From Clostridia bacterium (GTDB lineage: Bacteria; Bacillota; Clostridia; Oscillospirales; CAG-272): a DNA stretch of 64,000 nucleotides. A model generated the notes under the pieces. That model had not been told where the DNA came from, did not search any database, and saw nothing but the letters and a program-made list of their open reading frames with translations. A program made the translations under genes and the position numbers. The stretch covers positions 1-64,000 of the forward strand of contig JAFQEG010000031.1 of assembly GCA_017399145.1 (NCBI GenBank), read 5' to 3'. This document shows positions 16,295 through 26,222 of this stretch, piece by piece. Within the stretch, counting starts at the first letter, position 1; each line of letters starts with the position of its first letter.

Positions 16295-16372
16295 TATCCT
16301 ATTTTCAAAAAACATCAATTTTTAGCGCTCGTCCTGTATCTGCCCATCTTGTAATTATTCAAATAGGCTAAT

Positions 16373-16405
16373 AAAAAAGGTCGTATCTTTTCGATACGAC
16401 CCTTT
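16373..16405 (-). terminator. Terminator of the large glycosidase-like lipoprotein gene
   Basis: A stem of about 11 bp (AAGGTCGTATC and complement) with a T6 tail on the minus strand, four bases after the stop codon. Confidence 0.85.
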
Positions 16406-16408
16406 TAT

Positions 16409-19400
16409 TTAGTCAACTACTACATAAACAGGATTTTCAGATACGTTTACAGAAACGTAGCTATACTCATCTGCCTCAAGTCTTGATTTTGCGCCTTCAA
16501 TCTTGCCGTACTCGTTTTCAACAAGAGTTGCGCCATTACCATCAATTCTTAATTGATAGTTAGCTACCTTTGTGCCGTCAGAGGTTTTGCACCATAATGC
16601 GTAAGCAGTTTTACCCTCGGCAGTCTTGTACTTATAAATTAGTACGTCCTCGTCGTAAGCCTCGATTTGCTCATCAAAGGTATAATCACCAAGAGTATTC
16701 TTCAAGGTATATAGGTAATAGAAGGAATCCTTCTTTACCTTTACCTCATTACCGTTTTCGTCATACTCGTAGCCAATAACACCACAGGTGCCGTACTTAC
16801 CTACTGAGGTTTCGTCATTACCGCCATGGCACATATACATATCTGCCTTATCAATGCCTATTGCTGACAAAATCAAATATGTACGTGTTAGCCACATTGC
16901 CTGTACCTGTCTTCCTGTGTACTCAGCATATGCGTGTGAGGAGGTTGAGGTTGCGTAGCTTTGGTTAGTGTCCCAACCAAACTCGGTAATCCAAACCTCT
17001 TTTTCAGGATAATACTTATCTCTTATTTCGATTAGGTGAGAAAGTGTACCTGCAATATTTGCTTCCTCAGGGGAAATTCCAACTGAGCAAGAGGAACCGT
17101 CAGGCAAGGTAATAGTCTTTGTCATATAGTTATGAACGTTAAATGCATCAAAGGCGGTCTTTCCGTCTGGTCGGTTAGCCTTCATCCAATAGCAAAGCGC
17201 TGTAATATACTCGTTACTAATACCAGATACACCTGCCATAGCAAGCTTCATATTAGGGTCAGCATTTTTACCACCTAGATGATAGCCACCCTCTTTTGTG
17301 CTTACCATTGTTTTGCAATGTCCGTCATAAGCTGCAGAGGTTGCAGCAGCTAGCTGATATGCTGATAGATAGTTGTGAATACCATTCCAGCCACCCTCAG
17401 GCTCGTTACCCATTTCAATCCATTGAAGTGTGCCTTGTCCTACTGATGGAGTGTCATAACAGAATTTTTGAGCAATTGCATAAAGCTCGTTTGAGCTATT
17501 TGTGCCGTAACGGGCAGCAAATGCAAATAGATTATCTGCAAAAACGAAGTAGGTGTGTGGGTCAAATCTTTCCCAGAAGGTAGCCCTAACTAGCGAGCCG
17601 TTTGAATAGGAAGGCTTTTTATCTGCGCCAACCTGATAAGAGATTGTTTCACCCTTACCAAGATTCCATTGAATACAAGGAATTACAAGCATGCCTGCTT
17701 TTTTGTATTCCCTATATTCATAATCGAAATTACCCATCCAGTTATTATTGCCCTCAGGAGTAATTCCTGTAAAGTAGGACGCCTTGCCACCATAGTATTT
17801 TGCAAAGTAGGTCCAACCAAAGTTGTGATACTCTCTCAAAATGGCAACACAGCTAACCTCGTCAACAGGTGTGTGTCCACCACCACCGGCAACGAAGCCA
17901 CACATACCCATCATTTCACCCATAGTTGGTAGTGTGCCCTTTTCTGTTGCTATTTCGTCACCATCGCCCTCTTGATAGCCGTAAGCCTCCACCTCGCTGG
18001 GGGATTCTCCATCTGTAAAGATGATTTGAATATATCTTGTCTTTTCACCAAGCGCAATATCATTCCAGCCCTCGACGGTTGTTACGAAGCGACAATTGTC
18101 CCATTCGATGTTTTCTGACATAAAGTCAAGGGGAGTGTCGCTCCAACGAACAATTATTTTCTTGCCTGCCACCTCGTAATATAGTCTTACCTTAGTTACG
18201 TAGTGCATGTATTGAAGGTCGATAATTGGTCTTATCTTTGAGCCGTAAAGCTCGGCTGTATCGCCAGAATCTCTAAATATTGTGCCAATGCTTGTAGCTA
18301 CGTCATCGTCAAACATATTCCTAAAGGAATTCAAAACCTCGCCGTGATATACCTGTGCCTTGTCGTAATCAATATCAATTTCCTCATTGCCACCAACACG
18401 AATTGTTGCAAGGTCCCCGTAGTTTTCTCCTAGGTAAGGCATAATTGCTACATAGTAGCATTTTTCAAGACCTGCATCAAGGTCAATTGTAAGATTTATT
18501 AGTCTGTTACCCGTAATTTTTCCTTGTATGAGTGTAGCATTTTTAAAGTTATCCTTAGTAATTTCGCTTGTGCTATATCTTATCTCATAGCTTGGCATAT
18601 CACCGTAAATGTTAAACAAAAGCGTAACCTTACCATTTTCAATTTTATCTACACGTAGGTAATTAACCTCTTCAATTGAAAGTGGTGCTATTTCTCTTGT
18701 TTCAATCAAGGTGCAGTTGTTACATTTATATGTAGCCTCACCCTTTTTGCTGACGGTTGGCTGAATTGTACATTCAATAAGCTTGTGGAAAATATGTCCC
18801 TTAGGTAGAGTTTCTGTGGTTTTTGAGTTACCACATACGCAGTTGTAGGTAACTGTGCCCTTTTCTGTACAGCTAACCTTGGTAATAGCTGTCAAAATAT
18901 CATATACGCACTCGCCCTTTTCGCCCTCAACTTCCTTTTTGTTACCACAGAAGCACTTGTAAATATTCTTAGAAGTTTGTTGACAGGTTGCTACTCTTAT
19001 ATTTTCAACAAATTCTCTGTGTACATGGGTATGAGGTATTCTTGTATCCTGCTTTGCAGCGGTAATCTCAACCTCGGACACCTTAAGAGTCTTTGCATCA
19101 TTCCACTTAAGGCCCGTAATTTCAATTTCAATGGTGTACGCCTTATACTGTGTATTGCTTGCTAGGGTATGTGTTTGTGGTGTGCCACCATTCGATGAGC
19201 CATTTGCAGTTATACCCTTTTTCAAAACAACGTTTCCACTTGCATCCTTAACTCTAATTGTTGCAAATGTAAAGTTGCCAGCCGTATAAATCTTTAAGCC
19301 GGTCAAAACCATTTCCTGCTTTAGAGTAATTGTAAGCACGTCGCCTACGTTACCAAACCAGTCGCCTGCACTATAAATGCTAGATACGTTAGTAGTGCCG

Positions 19401-20425
19401 TCAACAACCTTCCATCTGTTGTCGTAAGCAGGGTTATATATACTCGTTTCAATGGAATAAATATCGTCCTTTGTAAGCTTGCTTGAGGATAGCTTACTAA
19501 AGGTTATATTTTGTGAAGCTCCACAAAGAGTACAAGCAATTGTACCACTTCCCGTTGAGGAAAGTGAGGGTGCACTTGTAACAGTTGCAAACTCAGGATA
19601 AACGTGGTCGCCTGTTCTTGTAGCAACCTCTTGTGCCTTCAAAACAGTATTACATACGCCACAGTGACTACCCTCAGTAAGACCTGTTGTCTTACAGGTT
19701 GGGTCAACTGCCTTATCTATAACAGGAGCGTGGTCACTCCTTGGAAGCGCCACACTTTCAAGAGTAACTGTATTACAAACGCTACATTTTCTTTGCTCAG
19801 TGTAGCCTGCTTCTTGACAGGTTGATGCCTTACCGGGTGTTACTATTTCAACGTGGCTAAGCGTATTTAAAACGATTTGCTTAACCGTTTCGGTTTTGCA
19901 AGTAGTACAATATTTTCCGTCACTCAATCCGTTTTTACTACAAGTAGATGGATAACCCTCTAAGTCAATTTCGGTATGAGGTAATTTTGGTATTTCAGTA
20001 CCAACTGTCAAAACCTCGTCACAAATAATGCAATATGTACCACCAATATATCCAGGTCGTGCACAGGTTGCCTCAACCTTTTTGCTTGGTGCCTCTGTAT
20101 GTGGTAGCATGTCAATCACTCTTTGTGCTGCGATAACCTCTCCACACACACCACAATGGCTACCCTGTGTTAAGCCTGTTTCTTGACAGGTGGGCATGAC
20201 CTTTTTGTCAATAACAATTTCAGGGTGGTCGCACACAACAGGGGCATCTGGCTCTTCAGGGTCATTTTCAAGTCCACCCTGTGGTTGACTTGATGTGCCC
20301 GTTTCCTTATTGCCCCCACTTGGTATTGTAGGTTTAGTATTTAAAGCCTTAAGAAAATCACAGGACGTTAGCGCCAATATTAGAACGATAACAACTGCTA
20401 AGGCTACAAAAATTCTCTTCTTCAC
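16409..20425 (-). CDS. Large secreted lipoprotein with CxxC repeats and a glycosidase-like domain
   Basis: 1338 residues from a GTG with AGGAG eight bases upstream (a longer frame adds 16 unlikely residues). A lipobox LALTSC lies near residue 22. Five or more repeats of about 45 residues (C..TG...G.HC..CG.....) fill 55-290. A discoidin/F5-8C-like beta domain covers about 315-460, more Cys repeats follow to about 600, then a fibronectin-like segment and a second discoidin-like region. The C-terminal domain of about 480 residues resembles a clan GH-A (beta/alpha)8 hydrolase: NEP with acid/base candidate E1008 and WITEFGWDT with nucleophile candidate E1148. No GH family number is assigned. The C-terminal half is closely related to the protein at 59154-61121. 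Likely a cell-surface glycan-active enzyme. Confidence 0.8.
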   Translation of the reverse strand: MKKRIFVALAVVIVLILALTSCDFLKALNTKPTIPSGGNKETGTSSQPQGGLENDPEEPDAPVVCDHPEIVIDKKVMPTCQETGLTQGSHCGVCGEVIAAQRVIDMLPHTEAPSKKVEATCARPGYIGGTYCIICDEVLTVGTEIPKLPHTEIDLEGYPSTCSKNGLSDGKYCTTCKTETVKQIVLNTLSHVEIVTPGKASTCQEAGYTEQRKCSVCNTVTLESVALPRSDHAPVIDKAVDPTCKTTGLTEGSHCGVCNTVLKAQEVATRTGDHVYPEFATVTSAPSLSSTGSGTIACTLCGASQNITFSKLSSSKLTKDDIYSIETSIYNPAYDNRWKVVDGTTNVSSIYSAGDWFGNVGDVLTITLKQEMVLTGLKIYTAGNFTFATIRVKDASGNVVLKKGITANGSSNGGTPQTHTLASNTQYKAYTIEIEITGLKWNDAKTLKVSEVEITAAKQDTRIPHTHVHREFVENIRVATCQQTSKNIYKCFCGNKKEVEGEKGECVYDILTAITKVSCTEKGTVTYNCVCGNSKTTETLPKGHIFHKLIECTIQPTVSKKGEATYKCNNCTLIETREIAPLSIEEVNYLRVDKIENGKVTLLFNIYGDMPSYEIRYSTSEITKDNFKNATLIQGKITGNRLINLTIDLDAGLEKCYYVAIMPYLGENYGDLATIRVGGNEEIDIDYDKAQVYHGEVLNSFRNMFDDDVATSIGTIFRDSGDTAELYGSKIRPIIDLQYMHYVTKVRLYYEVAGKKIIVRWSDTPLDFMSENIEWDNCRFVTTVEGWNDIALGEKTRYIQIIFTDGESPSEVEAYGYQEGDGDEIATEKGTLPTMGEMMGMCGFVAGGGGHTPVDEVSCVAILREYHNFGWTYFAKYYGGKASYFTGITPEGNNNWMGNFDYEYREYKKAGMLVIPCIQWNLGKGETISYQVGADKKPSYSNGSLVRATFWERFDPHTYFVFADNLFAFAARYGTNSSNELYAIAQKFCYDTPSVGQGTLQWIEMGNEPEGGWNGIHNYLSAYQLAAATSAAYDGHCKTMVSTKEGGYHLGGKNADPNMKLAMAGVSGISNEYITALCYWMKANRPDGKTAFDAFNVHNYMTKTITLPDGSSCSVGISPEEANIAGTLSHLIEIRDKYYPEKEVWITEFGWDTNQSYATSTSSHAYAEYTGRQVQAMWLTRTYLILSAIGIDKADMYMCHGGNDETSVGKYGTCGVIGYEYDENGNEVKVKKDSFYYLYTLKNTLGDYTFDEQIEAYDEDVLIYKYKTAEGKTAYALWCKTSDGTKVANYQLRIDGNGATLVENEYGKIEGAKSRLEADEYSYVSVNVSENPVYVVVD

Positions 20426-20475
20426 GTTTTTTCTCCTTTTATATATAAACGCATATGAAATATTAGTCCACAATA

Positions 20476-20504
20476 ATTATACACTTCTTTTTAGTGCTTG
20501 TCAA
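20476..20504 (-). promoter_or_regulatory. Promoter of the large lipoprotein gene
   Basis: TTGACA, 17 bases, TATAAT on the minus strand, about 50 bases before the GTG start. Confidence 0.75.
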
Positions 20505-20553
20505 TTATTGTTTAAAAAACCTTGTAAAAGTAATCATTTTTGTGAAAAACGCA

Positions 20554-20582
20554 CAAAAAAAGGTAGCCCATCTTGGACTACC
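20554..20582 (-). terminator. Terminator of the abcF-sbc operon
   Basis: The stem GGTAG(T)CC/GG(G)CTACC is followed by T7 on the minus strand, directly after the ABC-F stop codon. Confidence 0.75.
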
Positions 20583-20586
20583 AATT

Positions 20587-22221
20587 TTATTCATCGTCGT
20601 CGGCTGTATTAAGCTCATAATACAATTCAAGCAATTCGTGAGAATAGTCCTCAATTCTACCAAAGGGTAAAACTAACATTCTGCTAATACCGATTTGCTC
20701 AACAAAGGACGGATTGTGGCTAACTACAATAATTGTGCCCTCAAACAAGGCAAAGTTGCCACCTATGATTTTTTGAGTTTCGGGGTCTAGATGGTTAGTT
20801 GGCTCGTCAAGAATTAAAAGGTTAGCCTTTTGCAAAAGCACCTTGCAAAGGGCAACCCTTGCCTTTTCACCAGGTGATAAAACTCTTACCTTTTTGTTTA
20901 TATCGTCCTCATAGAAAAGGAAGTTGCTCAAGATTGAACGCAGCTGCCACTCACTATATTCTTGACAATCTACGTTTTCAAAAATAGTTTTGTCAAGGTC
21001 TAAGTCCTCTAGCTCTTGAGCATAGTAGGCAATATCGGTTTTGTCGTTGAAGCGAATTCTTCCCCGTTCGGGTGTTAGACTACCTGTAATTAGCTTTAAA
21101 AGTGTAGATTTTCCCACACCATTTTCACCAACCACCAAAAACCTTTCCCCACCATTTATTTTAACCGAAAGATTTCTGTAAAGATATTTTGAGTCTGGAT
21201 ATTTGAAATAGAGATTTTCAATCTCAAGTGGGATTTTCGCCCCCTGACGCCTTGGCTTAATATCCATTTTTACTCGCTTGTAATTCTTAACCTTGGTAAG
21301 CATCTCTGCTCGTTTTTTCTCTAGGCGAAGTGCCCTTTCCTGACCCATTCGCTTTAGCGCATGGTTAGTTTGGCTAGCCTGCTTAGCCCTTTGAACAAAT
21401 TCCTCAAGGGTTTTAATTTCCTTCTCCTGTTGCTCAATCAAAAGCGACCTTTGCCTTTTTTCGTCGGCTAGCTTCTTTTTATAGGTATCATAATCTCCGT
21501 CGTACACCTGAATCTTATGAGTCACCTTATCAATGTACATAATTTTGCCGATTATCTTGTTTAAAAACTCAACGTCGTGGCTTATTATCAAAACAGTACC
21601 ACGATAGTTTTTTAGATACTTAGTCACGTATTCCTTAGTTTGAATATCTAGGTGGTTAGTGGGCTCGTCAAGTAGCAAAAGCTCCGACTTTGAAAAAAGC
21701 AATCTTGCAAATGCCATCTTTGATTTTTGTCCACCGGACAATTCACTCATAGGTCTTTCAAGCAAATCAAGGTCAATTTCCATATCCTCGATTAAATCGA
21801 ACAAAATGTCCTCTGCGTCGTAAACGTCATAGTATTCAAGCCTTGCTTGATTTTTACTCATTCTGCGAAGTAGGTCCTCTTGTGCCTCACCCTCGGCAGT
21901 TTCAAGGGACTTGTAAATTTCCTCAAGCTCACTCTCAAGTCGTCTTATAGGTCTTCCATCACGAAGATAGTCCCAAACAGTTTGCGACTCATCCTCGACT
22001 ATAATTTCCTGTGGAAGGTAGCCTATTGCGCCATTACCCTTGCTAATTGTACCACTATCAAGCTCTAGCTCATTTAAGAGAAGCTTAAAAAGGGTGGTCT
22101 TGCCAGCACCGTTTACTCCAACTATTCCTACCTTGTCACCGTCACTTAAGACAAAATCTGCATCAAGGTATATATCCTCAATTCCAAAGGAAAGATTCAT
22201 TTTTTTACCACGGATTGCCAC
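20587..22221 (-). CDS. ABC-F family ATPase (ribosome-associated)
   Basis: 544 residues with no membrane segments and two ATP-binding cassettes. The first has Walker A GVNGAGKTT near 36-44, LSGGQ and LLLDEPTNHLD; the second has Walker A GENGVGKST near 370, an LSPGEK signature and LILDEPTNHLD. A charged linker (about 240-320) joins them. This is the ABC-F (EttA/Uup/YkpA) layout; such proteins act on ribosomes, in translation rescue or antibiotic protection. Subfamily not assigned. The GTG start has an AGGTGG ribosome binding site. It follows sbcC by 17 bases in the same operon. Confidence 0.9.
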   Translation of the reverse strand: MAIRGKKMNLSFGIEDIYLDADFVLSDGDKVGIVGVNGAGKTTLFKLLLNELELDSGTISKGNGAIGYLPQEIIVEDESQTVWDYLRDGRPIRRLESELEEIYKSLETAEGEAQEDLLRRMSKNQARLEYYDVYDAEDILFDLIEDMEIDLDLLERPMSELSGGQKSKMAFARLLFSKSELLLLDEPTNHLDIQTKEYVTKYLKNYRGTVLIISHDVEFLNKIIGKIMYIDKVTHKIQVYDGDYDTYKKKLADEKRQRSLLIEQQEKEIKTLEEFVQRAKQASQTNHALKRMGQERALRLEKKRAEMLTKVKNYKRVKMDIKPRRQGAKIPLEIENLYFKYPDSKYLYRNLSVKINGGERFLVVGENGVGKSTLLKLITGSLTPERGRIRFNDKTDIAYYAQELEDLDLDKTIFENVDCQEYSEWQLRSILSNFLFYEDDINKKVRVLSPGEKARVALCKVLLQKANLLILDEPTNHLDPETQKIIGGNFALFEGTIIVVSHNPSFVEQIGISRMLVLPFGRIEDYSHELLELYYELNTADDDE

Positions 22222-22238
22222 AATCCCACCACCTTTCT

Positions 22239-24977
22239 TTAGGCTATTATGGTTGCTATGCTTCCACCAGCCTTTGATTTTTTAACAATAATTTGCTTGT
22301 CAATTCTTGATTTTAGCTCGCCTACGTGGGAGATAATTCCTACAAGTCGATTACCCTCGGACAAGCTAATCAAGGTTTTGATTGCTTGATTTAAGGCTTC
22401 CTCGTCAAGAGAGCCAAAGCCCTCGTCAACAAACATAGAATCAAGCTTAATTCCACCTGCACTTGATTGTATTTCGTCAGACAAGCCAAGGGCAAGACAC
22501 AAGGATGCCTCAAAGGATTCACCACCCGACAGGGTCTTAACACTTCTTTCCGTGCCATTGCTATGGTCTACTATATCAAGCTCAAGTCCTACCTGTCTTG
22601 CCTTGCTTGTATCTACACGTCTTTTCAACTCATACAAGCCGTCAGTCATAGCAAGCAAGCGACGATTCGCACGAATTATAACTCTATCGAAGTAATTCAT
22701 TTGAACGTAGGTTTCAAGTGCAAGCTTTTCCTTACCAGTTAAGTCGCCCTTAGCAGTATCAGACAAAGCCTTAACCATTTCTCGCTCTTTTTCTTGTTTT
22801 GCTACACTCTGTGCCACATTTTCGATATTTTCAAGTGCTTGTGCGTTTGAAACGAGCCTTGCATTTACTTCCTTTTCTTGCTCGTCAAGAACGTTTTCCT
22901 CTTCCTTAAGACCATCAATTATTTCACGGCTAGCATCAAGGCTAACTCCCTCGTCATCCCCCTTTAAAAGGCTTTCAAGCTGTTCAATTTTACCCCTTAG
23001 CTGTATGGTAGCATCCTTCTTTTTGTTGTAGGCTTCTTCCTTTGCTTCATAGTCGCTATCTATTTCCTTTATTTTTTGACTAATGTCCCTAAGAAGCGAG
23101 GATACCTCATTTTGGTCCTTGCTTGTCAATTCCTTTTCAATCTCGGCTAGCTTATTCTCACAGTCCCTTTTACTGCCCTTGCCTGTTTCTAGCTTGACAA
23201 GTAAGTCATTTGATTCATTTTCAAGGGATTTGATTCGATTTTCATGGGTAGGAATAATTTTTTCAAGCTCTTCTTTTCTTTTGATTTTTTCGTCAACTGA
23301 TGTAATTTCTAGGTCAATTTTAGAAATTTGCTCAAGGGTGCTAGCCTTAGTCTGGTCAAGACTCTTGTCAAATGCCTTCATTTCCTTTTCAATTGTAGCG
23401 ATTTTCTCCTCAAGCTTTGCCCTAATGCCTGAGCATTCCTCACTCTTTTGCTTTGTCTTTTCTTGGCTAATTTGCCAAAGCTCTCTTTGATTGTTTATCT
23501 CAGTCTCACTAGGTGGATTTGTAGGAAGGCTAGCAAGCTTAGGGTGTGAAATTGAGCCACAAACTGGACACTCCTGCCCACTTTTTAGCTCCTTTGCCAA
23601 AAGTCCTGCCTGTGCATCTAGAAATGCTCTATTCATTTTTAGATAGGTTTCTATTGCCTTGTCCTCTAGGTCCTTTAACACCTCATACTCATCTTGCTTG
23701 TACTCAAGTGTCTTTTTCAAGCCCTCGATTTCATTGCTATCCTTTAACAAAGCCTCAATTTTTTCAAGGGATCTTTCCTCGTCTCTTTTCTTAGCTAAAA
23801 GCTGTTGCTTTTCGGCAGATGCACCCTCATAGGATTTGCTTTCGTCTTTAGCCTTATTATAGCTATTTTTAGTGTCCTTAATCTCAATTTCAAGTGTTGC
23901 TTGTCTTTTACCATTTTTGTCTATTTCTTGGTTAAGATTATCTATTTGTCCCTTTACTATTTCTCTGCTTTCGTGCTTTTTAAGCTCGTTTCTTAGTTGT
24001 TCAGCCTTTACATTAAGGTTAGGAACAGTATCCTTTTTCTCCCTTGCTTGATTGTAGATTTTTTCTAACTGGCAAAGCTTATCTTCTTCAATAGGTAAAT
24101 TCTTTTTAAACTCCTCAAGGCTTGTCCTTGCCTTTTCCTTTTCAAGAATTTTTCCATAAAGCTCGTTTGCCTTAGCAAGCTTTTCGGCTATCTGGTTTTT
24201 CTTTTCCTTTAACTCTCTTTCAGTTTCCTTGTCCTGTGCTATAATTTTCTTAAGCAATGCCAAAACGTCATCGGTTAGCATTTCCTTATTTTTAGCAAGG
24301 ACAGATAAGGGGTAAAGCTCACTGCCTAAATCACAGCTAATACCACTTATGTATTGGTCGATGCTTTGTCTTGCACTCTCGCACTGTCTTTTTAGCTCGC
24401 TTTCCATATCGCTAAGCTCCTTTTGAAGGGCTTCGTATGGCTCGGTTTTAAAAATCTTACGGAAAATTTCACGTCTGTTGTCAGTTGAGGCTAAAAGTAG
24501 CTTTAAAAAGTCTCCTTGGGCAATCATTGCAATTTGCAAGAATTGACTTCTATTAACGCCTATTATTTCAACTATTTTTTCTTCAACCTGCTTTTGCACA
24601 GATACTATGCTACCATCAGGCAAATAAAGAGTTGCCGATGGCTTTTCCTTTGTTGTGCCACCACCTTTTTTAGCAGGTCGCTCATACTCTGGATTTCTTA
24701 TTACACGATAGATTTTTTCTCTGTTTTCAAAGGTCAATTCAACAAAGGTAGGTGTTTCAAGGTCTGCATACTTTGACCTTAGCATTGCACTTGAGCGATT
24801 ACTACCACTAGCCTCGCCATAGAGAGCATAAACGATTGCATCAAAAATTGTAGTTTTACCTGCACCTGTGTCGCCAGTTATCAAATATAAGCCATTTTTA
24901 CCTAGGGTATCTAGGTCTAGTATTTGCTCCTTAGCGTAAGGACCAAAGGCGCTCATTTTTATTTTTAATGGTCTCAC
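22239..24977 (-). CDS. sbcC: Exonuclease subunit SbcC (Rad50-like ATPase)
   Basis: 912 residues. Walker A GDTGAGKTT at 35-43, long antiparallel coiled coils, a zinc-hook CPVCG at 470-474, and a C-terminal LSGGESF signature followed by VDEGFGSLDEEAL (Walker B/D loop). With SbcD it forms the Mre11-Rad50-type complex that opens hairpins and blocked DNA ends during repair and replication. The start overlaps the sbcD stop by four bases. Length is within the range of clostridial SbcC (about 900-1050). Confidence 0.97.
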   Translation of the reverse strand: MRPLKIKMSAFGPYAKEQILDLDTLGKNGLYLITGDTGAGKTTIFDAIVYALYGEASGSNRSSAMLRSKYADLETPTFVELTFENREKIYRVIRNPEYERPAKKGGGTTKEKPSATLYLPDGSIVSVQKQVEEKIVEIIGVNRSQFLQIAMIAQGDFLKLLLASTDNRREIFRKIFKTEPYEALQKELSDMESELKRQCESARQSIDQYISGISCDLGSELYPLSVLAKNKEMLTDDVLALLKKIIAQDKETERELKEKKNQIAEKLAKANELYGKILEKEKARTSLEEFKKNLPIEEDKLCQLEKIYNQAREKKDTVPNLNVKAEQLRNELKKHESREIVKGQIDNLNQEIDKNGKRQATLEIEIKDTKNSYNKAKDESKSYEGASAEKQQLLAKKRDEERSLEKIEALLKDSNEIEGLKKTLEYKQDEYEVLKDLEDKAIETYLKMNRAFLDAQAGLLAKELKSGQECPVCGSISHPKLASLPTNPPSETEINNQRELWQISQEKTKQKSEECSGIRAKLEEKIATIEKEMKAFDKSLDQTKASTLEQISKIDLEITSVDEKIKRKEELEKIIPTHENRIKSLENESNDLLVKLETGKGSKRDCENKLAEIEKELTSKDQNEVSSLLRDISQKIKEIDSDYEAKEEAYNKKKDATIQLRGKIEQLESLLKGDDEGVSLDASREIIDGLKEEENVLDEQEKEVNARLVSNAQALENIENVAQSVAKQEKEREMVKALSDTAKGDLTGKEKLALETYVQMNYFDRVIIRANRRLLAMTDGLYELKRRVDTSKARQVGLELDIVDHSNGTERSVKTLSGGESFEASLCLALGLSDEIQSSAGGIKLDSMFVDEGFGSLDEEALNQAIKTLISLSEGNRLVGIISHVGELKSRIDKQIIVKKSKAGGSIATIIA

Positions 24978-26110
24978 TGTTCAGCCCCCCAAATCTTCTC
25001 AATTAAGGTAGTTACAAGATTTTTTTGCTCATCTGTCATTCCCTTGTTATTTTGAAGAGTATATAATTCCTCAAAAATCTCAAGCGGTGTTTTTTTCTCA
25101 ACGTCAGAGGCACCATCTATTTCCAAATTTTTTCTAGTCCTTGTATTGTCATAGTCTAGCTTCATTAAATTCTTGTAAATTATGCGTAGCTTGCCAATTG
25201 CATCAAGCACGTCCTCCTCGTCTGTTAAGGTAATGTGCACGTAGTCGGTTTGATAGGTTGTGTCCTTATAAAAATCTATTTTTGTAAGGTCGTTATAGGT
25301 GCCCTTTAATTCAACCATATTGTGAAGAGGAATAAGTGGCTCGGTGGTAATATTCAACTCGCCCTTCTTGCCAAGGTCGATAATAGTTACAGACTTTTTA
25401 TCCTTAGCCTCTGAAAATGAATACTTAAGAGGTGTGCCACAGTATCTAATTTTATCAACACCACAGCCTTGTGGACGGTGCAAGTGACCTAGCGCCACAT
25501 AGTCAAAGTCCATAAGCACAGATGCATCTATATTATCAGTACCACCTATGCTAATCTCCTCAGAGTCAGACCTTTCTGCCCCTGTAACTAGCTGATGAGA
25601 AATTAAAATATTTCTCTTCGTCTTGTCAATTTCCATTTCGTCAACTACGAATTTCACAGCATCGGTATATGATGAAATCTCCTTATCGCTTCCATGCTTT
25701 ACCATAATAGGCTTAACAAATGGTAGCTGATAAATATTAACCTCGCCGTACTCGTCGCACAGGGTATGAGGCATAATTTTTCCACAATAAGCAGGAGAAA
25801 TATAAATACCACTCTTATCAATCAATCTAGACCCAAAGGAAAGCCTTTCCTGTGAGTCGTGATTACCACCAATTATAAAGGTAGGCAAATTTCTGCTAGC
25901 TAACTCAACTAAAAAGCTATCAAGCACCACAGTTGCCTCGGCAGAGGGCACTGCTTTATCGTACACGTCCCCCGCAATTAACACTCCATCTGGGTTGTAC
26001 TTATCAATTATTCTTAGAATTTGACCTAGTATGTATTTTTGGTCCTCAAGCATTGAAAAATCGTTTACTCTTTTTCCTATGTGAAGGTCGGACAAATGAA
26101 TTAGCCTCAT
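24974..26110 (-). CDS. sbcD: Exonuclease subunit SbcD (Mre11-like nuclease)
   Basis: 378 residues of calcineurin-like phosphoesterase. Metal-binding motifs: SDLHIG (D8/H10), AGDVYD (about 47-52), GGNHDS (about 83-88), ISHQ, and GHLHRP (about 207-212). First gene of the sbcD-sbcC-abcF operon. GGAG lies eight bases before the ATG; the operon promoter lies 30-60 bases upstream. Confidence 0.97.
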   Translation of the reverse strand: MRLIHLSDLHIGKRVNDFSMLEDQKYILGQILRIIDKYNPDGVLIAGDVYDKAVPSAEATVVLDSFLVELASRNLPTFIIGGNHDSQERLSFGSRLIDKSGIYISPAYCGKIMPHTLCDEYGEVNIYQLPFVKPIMVKHGSDKEISSYTDAVKFVVDEMEIDKTKRNILISHQLVTGAERSDSEEISIGGTDNIDASVLMDFDYVALGHLHRPQGCGVDKIRYCGTPLKYSFSEAKDKKSVTIIDLGKKGELNITTEPLIPLHNMVELKGTYNDLTKIDFYKDTTYQTDYVHITLTDEEDVLDAIGKLRIIYKNLMKLDYDNTRTRKNLEIDGASDVEKKTPLEIFEELYTLQNNKGMTDEQKNLVTTLIEKIWGAEQ

Positions 26111-26141
26111 AGTGTACTCCTTTTAAAATCCTAATACATTT

Positions 26142-26170
26142 ATTTTAATATAAAAAGCATTTTTTTGCAA
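26142..26170 (-). promoter_or_regulatory. Promoter of the sbcD operon
   Basis: TTGCAA, 17 bases, TAAAAT on the minus strand. It sits back to back with the promoter for the gene at 26223. Confidence 0.6.
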
Positions 26171-26176
26171 TATAAT

Positions 26177-26205
26177 TTGATTTTTTATAGCATCTATGCT
26201 AAAAT
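26177..26205 (+). promoter_or_regulatory. Promoter of the MBL-fold hydrolase gene at 26223
   Basis: TTGATT, 17 bases, TAAAAT on the plus strand, with GAGGTG before the start codon. Confidence 0.6.
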
Positions 26206-26222
26206 ATTTTTGAGGTGATATT

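Noticed and set aside
23083..23490. A 135-codon plus-strand frame, and other long antisense frames within sbcC
   Set aside because: Ser/Leu-rich antisense of a coiled-coil gene, no ribosome binding site; a shadow of sbcC codon use.
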